The notes under the pieces are model-generated. The model was not told the origin of the DNA. It made no database searches and saw nothing but the letters and a program-made list of their open reading frames with translations. Both the position numbers and the translations under genes were made by a program. Positions 1-9,402 of a DNA stretch of 64,000 bases are shown one piece after another (the stretch's first letter is position 1; every line of letters begins with the position of its first letter). Source of the DNA: PALSA-894 sp034669145 (GTDB lineage Bacteria; Pseudomonadota; Alphaproteobacteria; Rhizobiales; Xanthobacteraceae); the NCBI GenBank assembly GCA_034669145.1, contig JAXDNY010000225.1:1-64000 (forward strand), written 5' to 3'.

Positions 1-1181
1 GCGCGCACCACCGAGAGCACGGGACCGAAAATCTCTTCCTTGTAGATGCGCATGTCCGGCTTCACGTCGTCGAACAGGCATCCGCCCATGAAGTTGCCGT
101 TCTCGTAGCCCTGGAGCTTAAAGTTGCGCCCGTCCACGACGAGCTTGGCGCCTTCCTTCACGCCGACATCGACGTAGTTGCGCACCTTCTGCATGTGCGC
201 CTTGGTGACCATCGGGCCGTAGTCGGCCTGCAGGTCGGTGGAGGGGCCGATCTTCAGGCTCTCGACGCGCGGAATCAGCTTGTCCACCAGGATGTCGGCG
301 GTCTTCTTGCCGACCGGCACCGCGACCGAAATCGCCATGCAGCGCTCGCCCGCCGAGCCGTAGCCGGCGCCGATCAGGGCATCGACTGCCTGATCGATGT
401 CGGCGTCGGGCATCACGATCATGTGGTTCTTGGCGCCACCGAAGCACTGCACGCGTTTGCCGTGCGCGCAGCCGGTCGAATAGATGTACTGCGCGATGTC
501 GGACGAGCCGACGAAGCCGATCGCCTTCACGCGCGCGTCGGTCAGCAGGGCGTCGACGGCTTCCTTGTCGCCGTTCACCACATTCAGCACACCCTCGGGC
601 AGCCCCGCCTTGATGAACAGCTCCGCGATGCGAATGGGCACGGACGGATCGCGCTCGGACGGCTTGAGGATGAAGGTGTTGCCGCACGCAATCGCCGGCG
701 CGCACTTCCACAACGGGATCATGGCAGGGAAATTGAACGGCGTGATGCCGGCGACGACGCCGAGCGGCTGGCGCACCGAATAGAGGTCGATGCTGGGGCC
801 CGCGCCTTCGGTGTATTCGCCCTTCAACAGATGCGGGATGCCGCAGGCGAACTCCACCACCTCTAGCCCGCGCTGGATGTCGCCCTTGGCGTCCGCGAAG
901 GTCTTGCCGTGCTCCGACGACAGAAGCCGTGCGAGATCGTCGTATTCGGCCTGGATCAGTTCGAGGAATTTGAACATCACGCGCGCGCGCCGCTGCGGAT
1001 TGGTCGCCGCCCAGGCGGGGAATGCGGCTTCTGCGTTTGCGACGGCTTCCTCGACTTCGGCTTTGCTGGCGAGCGCGACCTTCGCCTGCACTTCGCCGGT
1101 GTTAGGATTGAACACGTCGCCTGAACGGCCCGAGGTCCCGCCGACCTGCTTTCCACCGATAAAATGTCCGATTTCACGCAT
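1..1181 (-). CDS. mmsA: CoA-acylating methylmalonate-semialdehyde dehydrogenase (partial, C-terminus beyond left edge)
   Basis: The first 393 residues of an aldehyde dehydrogenase superfamily protein are present; family members are about 500 residues, so roughly the last 100 are outside the window. The N-terminus MREIGHFIGGK, the central ITPFNFPAMIP segment and the nucleophile region GSAGERCM match MmsA/IolA, which converts methylmalonate semialdehyde or malonate semialdehyde plus CoA and NAD+ to propionyl-CoA or acetyl-CoA in valine and inositol catabolism. The start is the ATG at 1181-1179; on the minus strand a GGGAGCC stretch lies just upstream as a plausible ribosome site. The divergent histidine kinase gene starts 200 bp away. 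The subfamily call rests on remembered motifs; another ALDH of the same clade is possible. Confidence 0.88.
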   Translation of the reverse strand, partial: MREIGHFIGGKQVGGTSGRSGDVFNPNTGEVQAKVALASKAEVEEAVANAEAAFPAWAATNPQRRARVMFKFLELIQAEYDDLARLLSSEHGKTFADAKGDIQRGLEVVEFACGIPHLLKGEYTEGAGPSIDLYSVRQPLGVVAGITPFNFPAMIPLWKCAPAIACGNTFILKPSERDPSVPIRIAELFIKAGLPEGVLNVVNGDKEAVDALLTDARVKAIGFVGSSDIAQYIYSTGCAHGKRVQCFGGAKNHMIVMPDADIDQAVDALIGAGYGSAGERCMAISVAVPVGKKTADILVDKLIPRVESLKIGPSTDLQADYGPMVTKAHMQKVRNYVDVGVKEGAKLVVDGRNFKLQGYENGNFMGGCLFDDVKPDMRIYKEEIFGPVLSVVR

Positions 1182-1382
1182 AAGAGGCTCCCGGTCGCGT
1201 TTTTTGGGCCTATGTCAGTGTGTGATAGCGCAGGCGGCCTGACACGGGAAGCGCCGAACCCGTGGCCGACAGGCGATGGTCGACTGCCGCGGAACCAAGC
1301 TCCACGGTGAGCGTTCGCTAATTTGGCGTTGTCCCCGTGTAAGGCTGTTTCCCAAGCCCGGACAGGATGTTAACCAGCCTTT

Positions 1383-3845
1383 ATGTCATCCGACGCCACC
1401 CCCGAGAGCGCGCGCGGAAGTCCGGCCGGTGAAATGGCTGCGCGGGTTGCCGCGCATGATTGGGCGGTCACTCCGCTTGGGTCCCGCGAGGACTGGCCGC
1501 CCAGCCTGAAGCTGATCGTATCCACGATCCTTGCCTCGCGATTTCCGATGGCCGTGCGATGGGGAGCGGACTTCGTGCTGATCTATAACGACGGCTATGT
1601 GCCGATGCTCGGCGACAAGCATCCGCAAGCGCTCGGAATTCCATTCCGCGACGCGTGGCCGGAATTGCAGGAGCAGTTCGCGCCGCTGCATCGGGCCATG
1701 CTCGCCGGCGAACGCGGCGCCTTCTTTGCCGAAGACCTGGCGCTGCGCATCACGCGTCACGGCAGGCAGCCGGAGGATACGTTCTTCACATTGAGCTACA
1801 GCCCGATCCCGGACGACACCGCACCGTCGGGCGTCGGCGGCGTGCTGATGACCGCGGTCGAGACAACCAAGCGCGTTGCTGCCGAGCGCGCCTTGCGCGA
1901 ACGCCAGCACGAACTCGCCCGTGTCCAGGAGATCGGCCAAGTCGGCGGCGTCGAGGTTGCTCTCGCGGACGGTCTCCGCACCCGACGTTCGCCGGAATAC
2001 TTGGCCATCCACGGTTTGCCGCCGGACACGACGATCGACACCCATGAAGATTGGGCACGGCGCATTCATCCTGACGATCGCGAGGTCACGCTGCGGCATT
2101 TCTACGATTCAATTAACGGCCGCGCGACCGAGTATCGCTCCGAATATCGCATCATTCGGCCAAGCGACAGGCAGGTTCGCTGGATTCATGTGAAGGCCGA
2201 GATTGAGCGCGCGGCGGATGCCAAGCCCTTGCGTCTCGTCGGCGCGCATATCGACATCACCGACCGGCGGCGCGCCGAGGAGGCGTTGCGCAGGCTCAAC
2301 GAAACACTGGAGCAACAGGTCGCCGAGCGCACGCGCGAGCGCGACCGGTTATGGCGGGTGTCCGACGACCTGATTGGCGTCGCAAGGTTCGACGGCTACT
2401 GGGCGGCCATCAATCCTGCCGCCACGGCTATTCTCGGCTGGAGCGAAGGCGAGCTGCTCAGTATGCCGATCGCCTCGCTCTGGCACCCCGACGACGTCGC
2501 GATCACGCGTTTGCACCGTGAGCAACTGGTGCAAGGCGGCCCGACGGTGCGCTTCCAGAACCGCTATCGCCACAAGGACGGTTCGTACCGCTGGCTGTCA
2601 TGGTCCTCGACCGCCGAGGAAAGCTTCATCTATGCGCTGGGGCGCGACGTGACCACGGAGCGCGAAGCCGCGGAGGCGCTGCACCGGACCGAGGAGCAGC
2701 TTCGGCAGTCCCAGAAGATGGAGGCCGTGGGCCAGCTCACCGGCGGCATAGCGCACGATTTCAACAATCTGCTCACCGGCGTCATCGGCTCGCTCGACCT
2801 GATGCGCAAGCGGATCGCGCAAGGCCGCCTCGCCGATGTCGAACGCTACGCCGGGCTTGCCACGACGTCGGCCAATCGCGCAGCCGCATTGACGCATCGG
2901 CTGCTCGCCTTTGCGCGCCGCCAGCCGCTCGATCCCAAGCCCGTCAACGTCAATCAGCTCGTGCACTCGATCGAGGAATTGCTGCGCCGGACCATTGGCG
3001 AGACGATCGAGCTGGAAATCGTCGCGGCGGGCGGGCTATGGGGCACCTTCTGCGACCCGCATCAACTCGAAAGCTCGCTGCTCAATCTGGTGATCAATTC
3101 ACGTGACGCGATGCCGAATGGCGGCAAGCTCACCATCGAAACCGCTAACGCGCATCTCGACGGTCACTATGCGGCCGAGTTGCGCGACGTTGCGCCGGGC
3201 CAATACGTGTGCCTGTCTGTCACCGACACCGGCGCCGGCATGTCGGGCCCGGTGCGCGCCCGCGCGTTCGATCCGTTCTTCACCACCAAGCCGATCGGGC
3301 AGGGCACCGGGCTCGGCTTGTCGATGGTCTACGGTTTCGCACGCCAGTCCGAGGGCCACGTCGGCATCTATTCGGAGGAGGGGCTGGGCACAACCGTTAA
3401 GCTCTATCTGCCGCGCTACCGCGGCGCGGCCGAGGAAGTGGCTGCCGCAGCGACAACCGACGGATTGGCAAGGGCACAGGCCGGCGAGACCGTCCTGGTG
3501 ATCGAGGACGAAGATTCCGTGCGCGAGCTCGTCATCGAAGTGCTGCACGATCTTGGATACCGCGCACTCGAAGCCGGTGACGGACCGTCAGGCCTGAAAA
3601 TTCTGCGGTCTCCGGAGCGCATCGATTTGCTGGTCAGCGATATCGGTCTGCCCGGCATGAACGGCCGTCAGGTCGCCGAAGCGGCGCGCGAGCAGCGCCC
3701 CGATCTTAAGGTTTTGTTCATCACCGGATATGCCGAGAACGCCGCGATGGCGAACGGCTTCCTCGAACCCGGCATGGAGATGGTGACAAAACCCTTCGCC
3801 GTCGACGCGTTGGCGGCCCGTATCCGCGACATGATCGGCGCGTGA
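1383..3845 (+). CDS. Hybrid PAS sensor histidine kinase with C-terminal receiver domain
   Basis: This 820-residue soluble signalling protein has no signal peptide or membrane segment. It begins with a PAS/GAF-like sensor region (about 20-150). A PAS_3-type domain follows (about 176-295, ending in DITDRRRAEE), then a short coiled coil and another PAS (about 320-435). The HisKA domain carries the phosphoacceptor His458 in IAHDFNNLL. The HATPase_c domain has an N-box NSRDAMPNG, G1 DTGAGM and G2 GTGLGLSM. The receiver domain (about 703-817) has phosphoacceptor Asp753 in SDIGLPG, the acidic pair EDED and the late Lys in KPF. It most likely autophosphorylates and relays to its own receiver and then an unlinked partner; no response regulator gene is adjacent. 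The input signal cannot be read from the sequence. Confidence 0.93.
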   Translation: MSSDATPESARGSPAGEMAARVAAHDWAVTPLGSREDWPPSLKLIVSTILASRFPMAVRWGADFVLIYNDGYVPMLGDKHPQALGIPFRDAWPELQEQFAPLHRAMLAGERGAFFAEDLALRITRHGRQPEDTFFTLSYSPIPDDTAPSGVGGVLMTAVETTKRVAAERALRERQHELARVQEIGQVGGVEVALADGLRTRRSPEYLAIHGLPPDTTIDTHEDWARRIHPDDREVTLRHFYDSINGRATEYRSEYRIIRPSDRQVRWIHVKAEIERAADAKPLRLVGAHIDITDRRRAEEALRRLNETLEQQVAERTRERDRLWRVSDDLIGVARFDGYWAAINPAATAILGWSEGELLSMPIASLWHPDDVAITRLHREQLVQGGPTVRFQNRYRHKDGSYRWLSWSSTAEESFIYALGRDVTTEREAAEALHRTEEQLRQSQKMEAVGQLTGGIAHDFNNLLTGVIGSLDLMRKRIAQGRLADVERYAGLATTSANRAAALTHRLLAFARRQPLDPKPVNVNQLVHSIEELLRRTIGETIELEIVAAGGLWGTFCDPHQLESSLLNLVINSRDAMPNGGKLTIETANAHLDGHYAAELRDVAPGQYVCLSVTDTGAGMSGPVRARAFDPFFTTKPIGQGTGLGLSMVYGFARQSEGHVGIYSEEGLGTTVKLYLPRYRGAAEEVAAAATTDGLARAQAGETVLVIEDEDSVRELVIEVLHDLGYRALEAGDGPSGLKILRSPERIDLLVSDIGLPGMNGRQVAEAAREQRPDLKVLFITGYAENAAMANGFLEPGMEMVTKPFAVDALAARIRDMIGA

Positions 3846-3951
3846 TCGGCACATGCTTTACGGCCCCTTAACACCCGACACGCTACGGTCTTCGTGCTCT
3901 CGCCGATGGGGATAGCGCGCGTTTGCGTCGCGTCGTGTTTGGGGTTCGTAA

Positions 3952-4725
3952 ATGGACATCGCAACCGGCTTAGGGTTGGTCGCCGGCGTCATCGTCATCG
4001 TCACACTGATCCTGATGGGTGGCGACTTCCGGATGTTCTACGACATCCATGCGATCATCATCATTTTCGGCGGTTCGATTGCCGCGACCCTCATCCGCTT
4101 TCCCCTTGCCGCCATGTTGCACGGGCTGCCGCTCGGCATGCGCTTCGCATTCAGTCTGCGCAGCACCAGCTCACGCGAGCTGGTCGATGAACTTGCTGGC
4201 CTCGCGGAGGTCGCGCGCAAATCCGGGCCGGTCGGGCTGGAGAAGATCACGCCCGAAGACCCGTTCCTCGCCAAGGGCATCCGGTTCGTCGCGGACGGCT
4301 ATGATGCCGATTTCATCCGCGACAATCTCGAGCGCGACCGCGACAACTTCCTCACCCATCTCGACGAAGGGCAGAAGATCTATCGCGCGATCGGCGACTG
4401 CGCGCCGGCCTTCGGCATGATCGGAACGCTGATCGGGATGGTGCAGATGTTCGCCAACATGACCGATCCCTCCAAGCTCGGCCCCTTCATGGCGGTCGCG
4501 CTATTGGCGACGCTCTATGGCGCGCTGGTCGCGAACCTGTTCTGCCTGCCGATCGCCGACAAGCTCCACGTCAAGCTGGTTGAGGAGGAAGTCAATCGCA
4601 CGCTGATCATCGACGGCATCCTGATGATCCGCGAATCGAAGAGCCCGACACTCGTGCGCGAGATGTTGCTTGCCTATCTGCCCGAAAAGCATCGCCACGA
4701 CGAAGCCGAACTGGCGCCCGCGTAA
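3952..4725 (+). CDS. motA: MotA/PomA-type stator subunit (MotA/TolQ/ExbB family)
   Basis: This 257-residue inner-membrane protein has the four-helix MotA layout. Two N-terminal membrane helices (about 4-22 and 28-50) precede a cytoplasmic loop rich in acidic and basic residues, and a second helix pair (about 155-205) carries the conserved PAFGMIGTLIGM and ALLATLYGALVANLF segments. The Pro in PAFGM is the one that contacts the ion channel in MotA/PomA. Together with MotB it forms a proton- or sodium-driven stator for the flagellar motor. It is followed after 20 bp by the motB gene, so the two form an operon. No other flagellar gene lies nearby, which is usual for PomA-like stators in this group. 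It could serve another rotary or Tol-like system, but the MotB partner argues for motility. Confidence 0.88.
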   Translation: MDIATGLGLVAGVIVIVTLILMGGDFRMFYDIHAIIIIFGGSIAATLIRFPLAAMLHGLPLGMRFAFSLRSTSSRELVDELAGLAEVARKSGPVGLEKITPEDPFLAKGIRFVADGYDADFIRDNLERDRDNFLTHLDEGQKIYRAIGDCAPAFGMIGTLIGMVQMFANMTDPSKLGPFMAVALLATLYGALVANLFCLPIADKLHVKLVEEEVNRTLIIDGILMIRESKSPTLVREMLLAYLPEKHRHDEAELAPA

Positions 4726-4745
4726 CACTCTGAGGGCGCTCACCC

Positions 4746-5564
4746 ATGGCCAAGAAGCGCGGCGGAGCCCACGGCGGTCACGGCTGGTTCGTGACCTTCG
4801 CCGATCTCATGGGTCTGCTCATGAGCTTCTTCGTCATGCTCGTGGCGTTCTCCACGCAGGACAAGCAGAAACTCCAGATCGTCGCGGGCTCGATGCGCGA
4901 CGCCTTCGGCGTGCAGCAGGTGCGTTTCAACGGCATCGTCGAGGTCGACGGCTCGCCGACCCGTCCTGCGATCAAGAACGCCGCGCGCATCAATCCCGAC
5001 GATGCGTCGGCCACGCCGGGTCCGAACGACTTCGATCGGCAGCGAGACGGCCTGCGGCTGAAGGAGGATAAGTCCTTTGCGCTCGCGGCGGCGTCGCTGC
5101 GCCAGGCGATGCAGGACATGCCGGAGATCTCCGAGATGTCCAAGCACATCATGATCGAGGAGACCGAAACCGGTCTCAACATCGAAATTGTCGATCAGGA
5201 CGGCCGCTCGATGTTCCCGGATGGTGCCAAGGAGCCGTTCGAGCGTACCCGCCGTATCATCCAGAAGCTCGCTGTCCCGCTCAAGGCGCTGCCCAACCGC
5301 GTGTCGGTCACCGGGCATACGGCGGCGACGCGCACGCCGCCGCGGCCCGGATATGGGCAGTGGGAACTCTCCGCGGACCGCGCCAACGCGATACGCCAGA
5401 TCCTCCAGGATGAGGGCCTGCCGGGGTCCCATTTCTTCATGGTGGCGGGCAAAGCCGACAGCCAGCCGCTGTTTCCCGACGACCCGCATATCGCGGCCAA
5501 TCGCCGCGTGACCATCACGCTGATGCGGGAGGCGCCGCCGCTGCCGGTTGGCTTCAGACCGTAA
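4746..5564 (+). CDS. motB: MotB-type stator subunit with OmpA peptidoglycan-binding domain
   Basis: This 272-residue protein has a short basic cytoplasmic N-terminus and one membrane helix (about 15-40) that begins with the ion-carrying Asp20 in TFADLMGLLMSFF. A linker/plug region follows, then a periplasmic OmpA-like domain (about 150-265) with VSVTGHTAA, an LSADRANAIRQIL helix and a final NRRVTI. This is the classic MotB layout: Asp20 carries the ion, and the OmpA domain anchors the stator to peptidoglycan. It sits 20 bp downstream of motA and is probably co-transcribed. The OmpA signature has Ala where Asp is common (GHTAA), as in other PomB/MotB proteins of alphaproteobacteria I recall. 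Confidence 0.9.
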   Translation: MAKKRGGAHGGHGWFVTFADLMGLLMSFFVMLVAFSTQDKQKLQIVAGSMRDAFGVQQVRFNGIVEVDGSPTRPAIKNAARINPDDASATPGPNDFDRQRDGLRLKEDKSFALAAASLRQAMQDMPEISEMSKHIMIEETETGLNIEIVDQDGRSMFPDGAKEPFERTRRIIQKLAVPLKALPNRVSVTGHTAATRTPPRPGYGQWELSADRANAIRQILQDEGLPGSHFFMVAGKADSQPLFPDDPHIAANRRVTITLMREAPPLPVGFRP

Positions 5565-5775
5565 GCTGCTGCCGCCTCAGGCTAAAACGCCCGCATTGCA
5601 TTCCCCGTCAATGCGCTTTAATGAGCCCGCCGCATGGGTGCGGGAACGCCGCACCGGCCTTGCGGGTTGATGCTCTGCCTGCGGGACAACACTGACGTTC
5701 GCTTCACGCTCGCGGGTGCTATAAGGCGCGCTACCTCAAGGTTTGCACCGCGGCTCGCAGGCCCAAGACAGCCAC

Positions 5776-7698
5776 ATGAACGACACGACCGCCATCGCCC
5801 GGACGGCTGATGCGTCCGCGCCCGTTCCGGGAGCGGCGCCCGGCCCCACAAGTGTGTGGGCGCTGACGCTCGGCAGCGTCGGCGTCGTCTATGGCGACAT
5901 CGGCACCAGCCCGCTCTATGCGTTTCGCGAGGCGGCGGTTGCGGCAAGCGAATCCGGCCCGATCACACGCGACATCGTGCTCGGCGTACTCTCCATGATC
6001 CTGTGGGCGCTGATCGTCGTGGTGACGATCAAATATGTGCTCATCCTGCTGCGCGCGGACAATAACGGCGAAGGCGGAACGCTGTCGCTCACCGCGCTCG
6101 CCTTCCGCGCGATCGGGCGGCGCACACCGTTCGTGCTGCTGCTCGGGATCGTCGGCGCCGCGATGTTTCTCGGCGACTCGGTGATCACGCCGGCGATTTC
6201 GGTGCTGTCCGCCGTCGAAGGGCTCAAGCTCGCGATACCGGCCGCCGAGCACTACGTCCTTCCGATCGCCATCACGGTTTTGATTGCGTTGTTCGCCGTG
6301 CAACGCCGGGGTACCGCGCGTGTTGCGGCCTTCTTCGGCCCGATCATGGTGATCTGGTTCATCGCGATTGCGCTCGCCGGGCTGCTGCATATCAGCGACG
6401 ATTGGCAGGTCTTCGCGGCGGTCAATCCCTATTATGCCGTGAACTTCCTGGCGCAGCACGGACGGATCGGGCTGGTCACGCTTGGCGCGGTGTTTCTCGC
6501 GGTGACCGGCGGCGAGGCGCTCTACGCCGATCTCGGGCATTTCGGCCGCAAGCCGATCACGCTCGCCTGGTTCGGCCTGGTGCTGCCGGCGCTGTTGCTC
6601 AACTATTTCGGGCAGGGCGCCATGGTGCTGCGCGATCCGTCGGCAATCGCCAACCCATTCTACAAGATGCTGCCCGAGATGGTCCTATTGCCGATGGTGG
6701 TGCTGGCGACCGCCGCGACCGTGATCGCAAGCCAGGCGGTCATCACGGGTGCGTACTCGCTCACCTATCAGGCGATCCAGCTCGGCTTGCTGCCGCGGCT
6801 TGCGATCCTGCACACCTCCGAGGCGCATTTCGGCCAGATCTACATCCCGCGCGTCAACACGGCGCTGCTCGCCGGCGTGCTGCTGCTGGTGCTGATGTTC
6901 CGCACGTCGAGCCACCTCGCCTCCGCATACGGTATCGCGGTGACGACCACGATGGTGGTCGACGGCGTGCTCGGCTTCATCGTCATCTGGAAGCTGTGGA
7001 AATGGAAATGGTGGACCGCGGCCCTGCTGGTCGTTCCGCTGGTGGTTGTGGATGCCACGTTTCTGAGCGCCAATCTGCTCAAGCTGTTCGAAGGCGCCTG
7101 GGCCCCGCTGCTGTTCGGTTGCGCCATGGTGATACTGATTCTGACGTGGCAGCGCGGGAGCCGCATTCTCGTTCAGAAGACTCGCCGCGTCGAAGTGCCG
7201 ATCGACGCGCTGATCCGCAGTTTGGAAAAGAAACCGCCGCACATCGTGCCCGGCACGGCGGTGTTCCTCACCAGCGATCCGGACTTCGCACCGGCCTCGC
7301 TGCTGCACAATCTCAAGCACAACAAGGTTCTGCACGACCAGAACATCATCCTCACAATCGTGACCGCCGACACACCACGCACCGACGACGACGAACGGGT
7401 GCAGATCACGCCGATCTCCGAGCGGTTCACCCGCGTGGCACTGCGCTTCGGTTTCATGGAATCGCCGAACGTGCCCAAGGCGCTCGCGGTTGCGCGCAAG
7501 CAGGGCCTGCACTTCGACATCATGTCGACGTCGTTCTTCCTGTCGCGCCGCTCGCTCAAACCCTCGGCGCAATCCGGCATGCCGGCGTGGCAGGACCGGC
7601 TGTTCATCGGCCTCGCGCGCTCGGCCAACGACGCCACGGACTATTTCCAGATCCCGACCGGGCGCGTGGTGGAGGTTGGGACGCAGGTCGCGGTATAG
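5776..7698 (+). CDS. kup: Kup low-affinity potassium uptake transporter
   Basis: This 640-residue polytopic membrane protein of the KUP/HAK/KT family has the signature GVVYGDIGTSPLYAF (about residues 37-51) in the first helix. About twelve hydrophobic segments follow to about residue 460, then a soluble C-terminal domain. The length fits Kup (about 620-640 in proteobacteria). It is expected to import K+ with H+. I chose the ATG at 5776 because family similarity begins just after it; an in-frame TTG at 5743 would add only 11 unconserved residues. The gene stands alone, with 211 bp upstream and a separate rhodanese gene downstream. Rhizobial genomes often carry several kup copies, so the paralogue identity is open. 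Confidence 0.93.
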   Translation: MNDTTAIARTADASAPVPGAAPGPTSVWALTLGSVGVVYGDIGTSPLYAFREAAVAASESGPITRDIVLGVLSMILWALIVVVTIKYVLILLRADNNGEGGTLSLTALAFRAIGRRTPFVLLLGIVGAAMFLGDSVITPAISVLSAVEGLKLAIPAAEHYVLPIAITVLIALFAVQRRGTARVAAFFGPIMVIWFIAIALAGLLHISDDWQVFAAVNPYYAVNFLAQHGRIGLVTLGAVFLAVTGGEALYADLGHFGRKPITLAWFGLVLPALLLNYFGQGAMVLRDPSAIANPFYKMLPEMVLLPMVVLATAATVIASQAVITGAYSLTYQAIQLGLLPRLAILHTSEAHFGQIYIPRVNTALLAGVLLLVLMFRTSSHLASAYGIAVTTTMVVDGVLGFIVIWKLWKWKWWTAALLVVPLVVVDATFLSANLLKLFEGAWAPLLFGCAMVILILTWQRGSRILVQKTRRVEVPIDALIRSLEKKPPHIVPGTAVFLTSDPDFAPASLLHNLKHNKVLHDQNIILTIVTADTPRTDDDERVQITPISERFTRVALRFGFMESPNVPKALAVARKQGLHFDIMSTSFFLSRRSLKPSAQSGMPAWQDRLFIGLARSANDATDYFQIPTGRVVEVGTQVAV

Positions 7699-7776
7699 CG
7701 GCGCCGCAACATTGCGGTTTCTCCGCTCAGGCTATATTGGACGGCGCGAATGTTTGCCGCGTAAGGGAGAGGCGCC

Positions 7777-8106
7777 ATGGCGCTCGGTCGCGACGATGTG
7801 CAGGACCTCTACCCGGAAGAGGTCGCCAAGGGCATCACCGAAGGCAAGATCCTTCTGGTCGATGTGCGCGAGCCGAGCGAGACCGATGTCGAGCGCTATC
7901 CGGAAGCCGTCTACATGCCGATGTCGGAGTTCGATCCGGCAGCGCTGCCCGATCCCGGCGGCAAGCGGCTGGTGTTTGCGTGCCGCTCGGGTAACCGGTC
8001 GGTGACCGCATCGCTCGTCGCCCAGACCGCGGGTCTGCCCTACAACGCGCACCTTGCCGGCGGCATCAAGGGCTGGAAAGAAGCCGGCCTGCCGACGGAA
8101 ACGTGA
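7777..8106 (+). CDS. Rhodanese-domain sulfurtransferase, single domain
   Basis: This 109-residue cytoplasmic protein is one rhodanese domain. It has DVREPSE early, a six-residue active loop CRSGNRS with the persulfide-carrying Cys69, and the closing motif AGGIKGWKEAGLP. Single-domain rhodaneses carry sulfane sulfur as a Cys persulfide and pass it to thiol acceptors; the physiological acceptor is not evident. The ATG at 7777 is preceded by GGGAGAGGC. The gene lies just upstream of the aminotransferase gene (19 bp between stop and ATG), and the two are probably co-transcribed. A link with a sulfur-handling aminotransferase such as a methionine aminotransferase is a reasonable but unproven guess. 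Confidence 0.88.
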   Translation: MALGRDDVQDLYPEEVAKGITEGKILLVDVREPSETDVERYPEAVYMPMSEFDPAALPDPGGKRLVFACRSGNRSVTASLVAQTAGLPYNAHLAGGIKGWKEAGLPTET

Positions 8107-8125
8107 GCGGCAGCGTCCTCCCCAT

Positions 8126-9283
8126 ATGAACTCCGTCTTCGCCAATCTGCCGGTTTCGGTATTCGAGGTGATGTCGCGGCTCGCGCGCGAGCAGGACGCG
8201 GTCAATCTCGGCCAGGGCTTTCCCGACGGTCCATTCCCCGAAGACGTGCTGGCGAAAGCCGCCGACGCCGTCGTCAACGGTTGGAACCAGTATCCGCCGA
8301 TGATGGGCCTGCCCGAACTGCGCAAGGCCGTGTCTGTTCACTACAAGCACTGGCAAAACCTCGACTTCGATCCCGACAGCGAGATCATGATCACCTCGGG
8401 CGCCACGGAGGCAATTGCGGGCGCGCTGATGGCGCTGATCGAGCCGGGCGACGAGGTCGTGCTGTTCCAGCCGCTCTACGACGCCTACCTGCCGCTGGTG
8501 CAGCGTGCGGGCGGCGTGCCGCGCTTTGTACGGCTCGAGCCGCCGCACTGGCGCTTCGACGAGGAGAAGCTCGCGCGCGCCTTCACGCCGAAAACCCGTG
8601 TGGTGCTGTTCAACAATCCGCTCAATCCGTCGGCGACCGTGTTCCCGCGCGAGGATCTGGAGCTGCTGGCGCGCTACTGCGAAAAATTCGATGCGATTGC
8701 CGTGTGCGATGAGGTGTGGGAGCACGTCACATTCGACGGGCGCCGCCACATCCCGCTGATCGCCATGCCGGGGATGCGCGAGCGTTGTGTAAAAATCGGC
8801 TCGGCCGGAAAGATATTCTCGCTCACCGGCTGGAAAGTCGGGCTGGTGTGCGCCGCGCCGAATGTGCTGCGCGTGCTCGCCAAGGCGCACCAATACATCA
8901 CCTTCACGACGGCGCCGAACTTGCAGACCGCGGTGAGCTACGGGCTCGGCAAGACGGATGATTATTTCGAAGGGATGCGGCGCGACTTCCAGCGCAGCCG
9001 CGACCGCTTTACCAGCGGTCTGCGCTCGCTCGGCTTCCCGGTGATCGAAGCGGAGGCGACGTACTTCGTCAATGTCGATCTCGCCTCGCTCGGCCTGAAC
9101 GAGGACGACGAAACCTTCTGCAAGCGTCTCGTGCTTGAGCACAAAGTCGCCGCGATCCCGGTCTCGGCGTTCTATGCGACCGATCCGATCCGCTCTGTGG
9201 TGCGCTTCTGCTTTGCCAAGCGCGATGCGACGCTCGATGCCGCGCTCGACCGGCTCGCGGGCGCGCTCAAGCGCGCTGCGTAA
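8126..9283 (+). CDS. PLP-dependent class I/II aminotransferase (methionine/DapC-like)
   Basis: This 385-residue fold-type I aminotransferase starts MNSVFANLPVSVFEVMSRLA. It has an NLGQGFPDGPFPEDV substrate loop, TSGATEAIAGAL for cofactor phosphate contact, NNPLNPS, VCDEVWEH, the PLP-binding Lys229 in GSAGKIFSLTGWKVG, and a C-terminal Arg (VVRFCF) that normally binds the substrate carboxylate. The NxGQGFP signature is typical of the YbdL/kynurenine aminotransferase/DapC-like group, which transaminates methionine, aromatic amino acids or succinyl-diaminopimelate. The exact substrate cannot be assigned. I used the ATG at 8126 because an upstream in-frame start would overlap the rhodanese gene and add a non-conserved tail. 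A long intergenic palindrome follows the stop codon. Confidence 0.87.
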   Translation: MNSVFANLPVSVFEVMSRLAREQDAVNLGQGFPDGPFPEDVLAKAADAVVNGWNQYPPMMGLPELRKAVSVHYKHWQNLDFDPDSEIMITSGATEAIAGALMALIEPGDEVVLFQPLYDAYLPLVQRAGGVPRFVRLEPPHWRFDEEKLARAFTPKTRVVLFNNPLNPSATVFPREDLELLARYCEKFDAIAVCDEVWEHVTFDGRRHIPLIAMPGMRERCVKIGSAGKIFSLTGWKVGLVCAAPNVLRVLAKAHQYITFTTAPNLQTAVSYGLGKTDDYFEGMRRDFQRSRDRFTSGLRSLGFPVIEAEATYFVNVDLASLGLNEDDETFCKRLVLEHKVAAIPVSAFYATDPIRSVVRFCFAKRDATLDAALDRLAGALKRAA

Positions 9284-9290
9284 CCCTTCT

Positions 9291-9402
9291 CCTCATTCTG
9301 AGGAGGCCGCAAAGCGGCCGTCTCGAAGGATGGCCAAGTGCTCGGCGGTCGCCTGTCGTCATCCTTCGAGACGCGCCTTTCAGGCGCTCCTCAGGATGAA
9401 GA
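9291..9402. repeat. Long intergenic inverted repeat (REP-like palindrome)
   Basis: Two arms of about 42 bases face each other at 9291-9332 and 9360-9401. The left arm ends GTCTCGAAGGATG and the right arm begins CATCCTTCGAGAC, with a roughly 27-base loop. The arms match well over CTGAGGAG...CGTCTCGAAGGATG. I recall elements with CTGAGGAG and TCGAAGGATG being scattered many times in Bradyrhizobium-like genomes. The right arm overlaps the last codons and stop of the convergent GIDE-domain gene. It may act as a bidirectional terminator for that gene and the upstream aminotransferase. Confidence 0.85.

Noticed and set aside
5743..5775. TTG start for kup, 11 codons upstream
   Set aside because: No ribosome site and no conserved residues before the ATG at 5776.
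6402..7994. A 530-codon open frame on the plus strand
   Set aside because: It is a shifted-frame shadow of kup and of the downstream rhodanese gene; no motif is visible.
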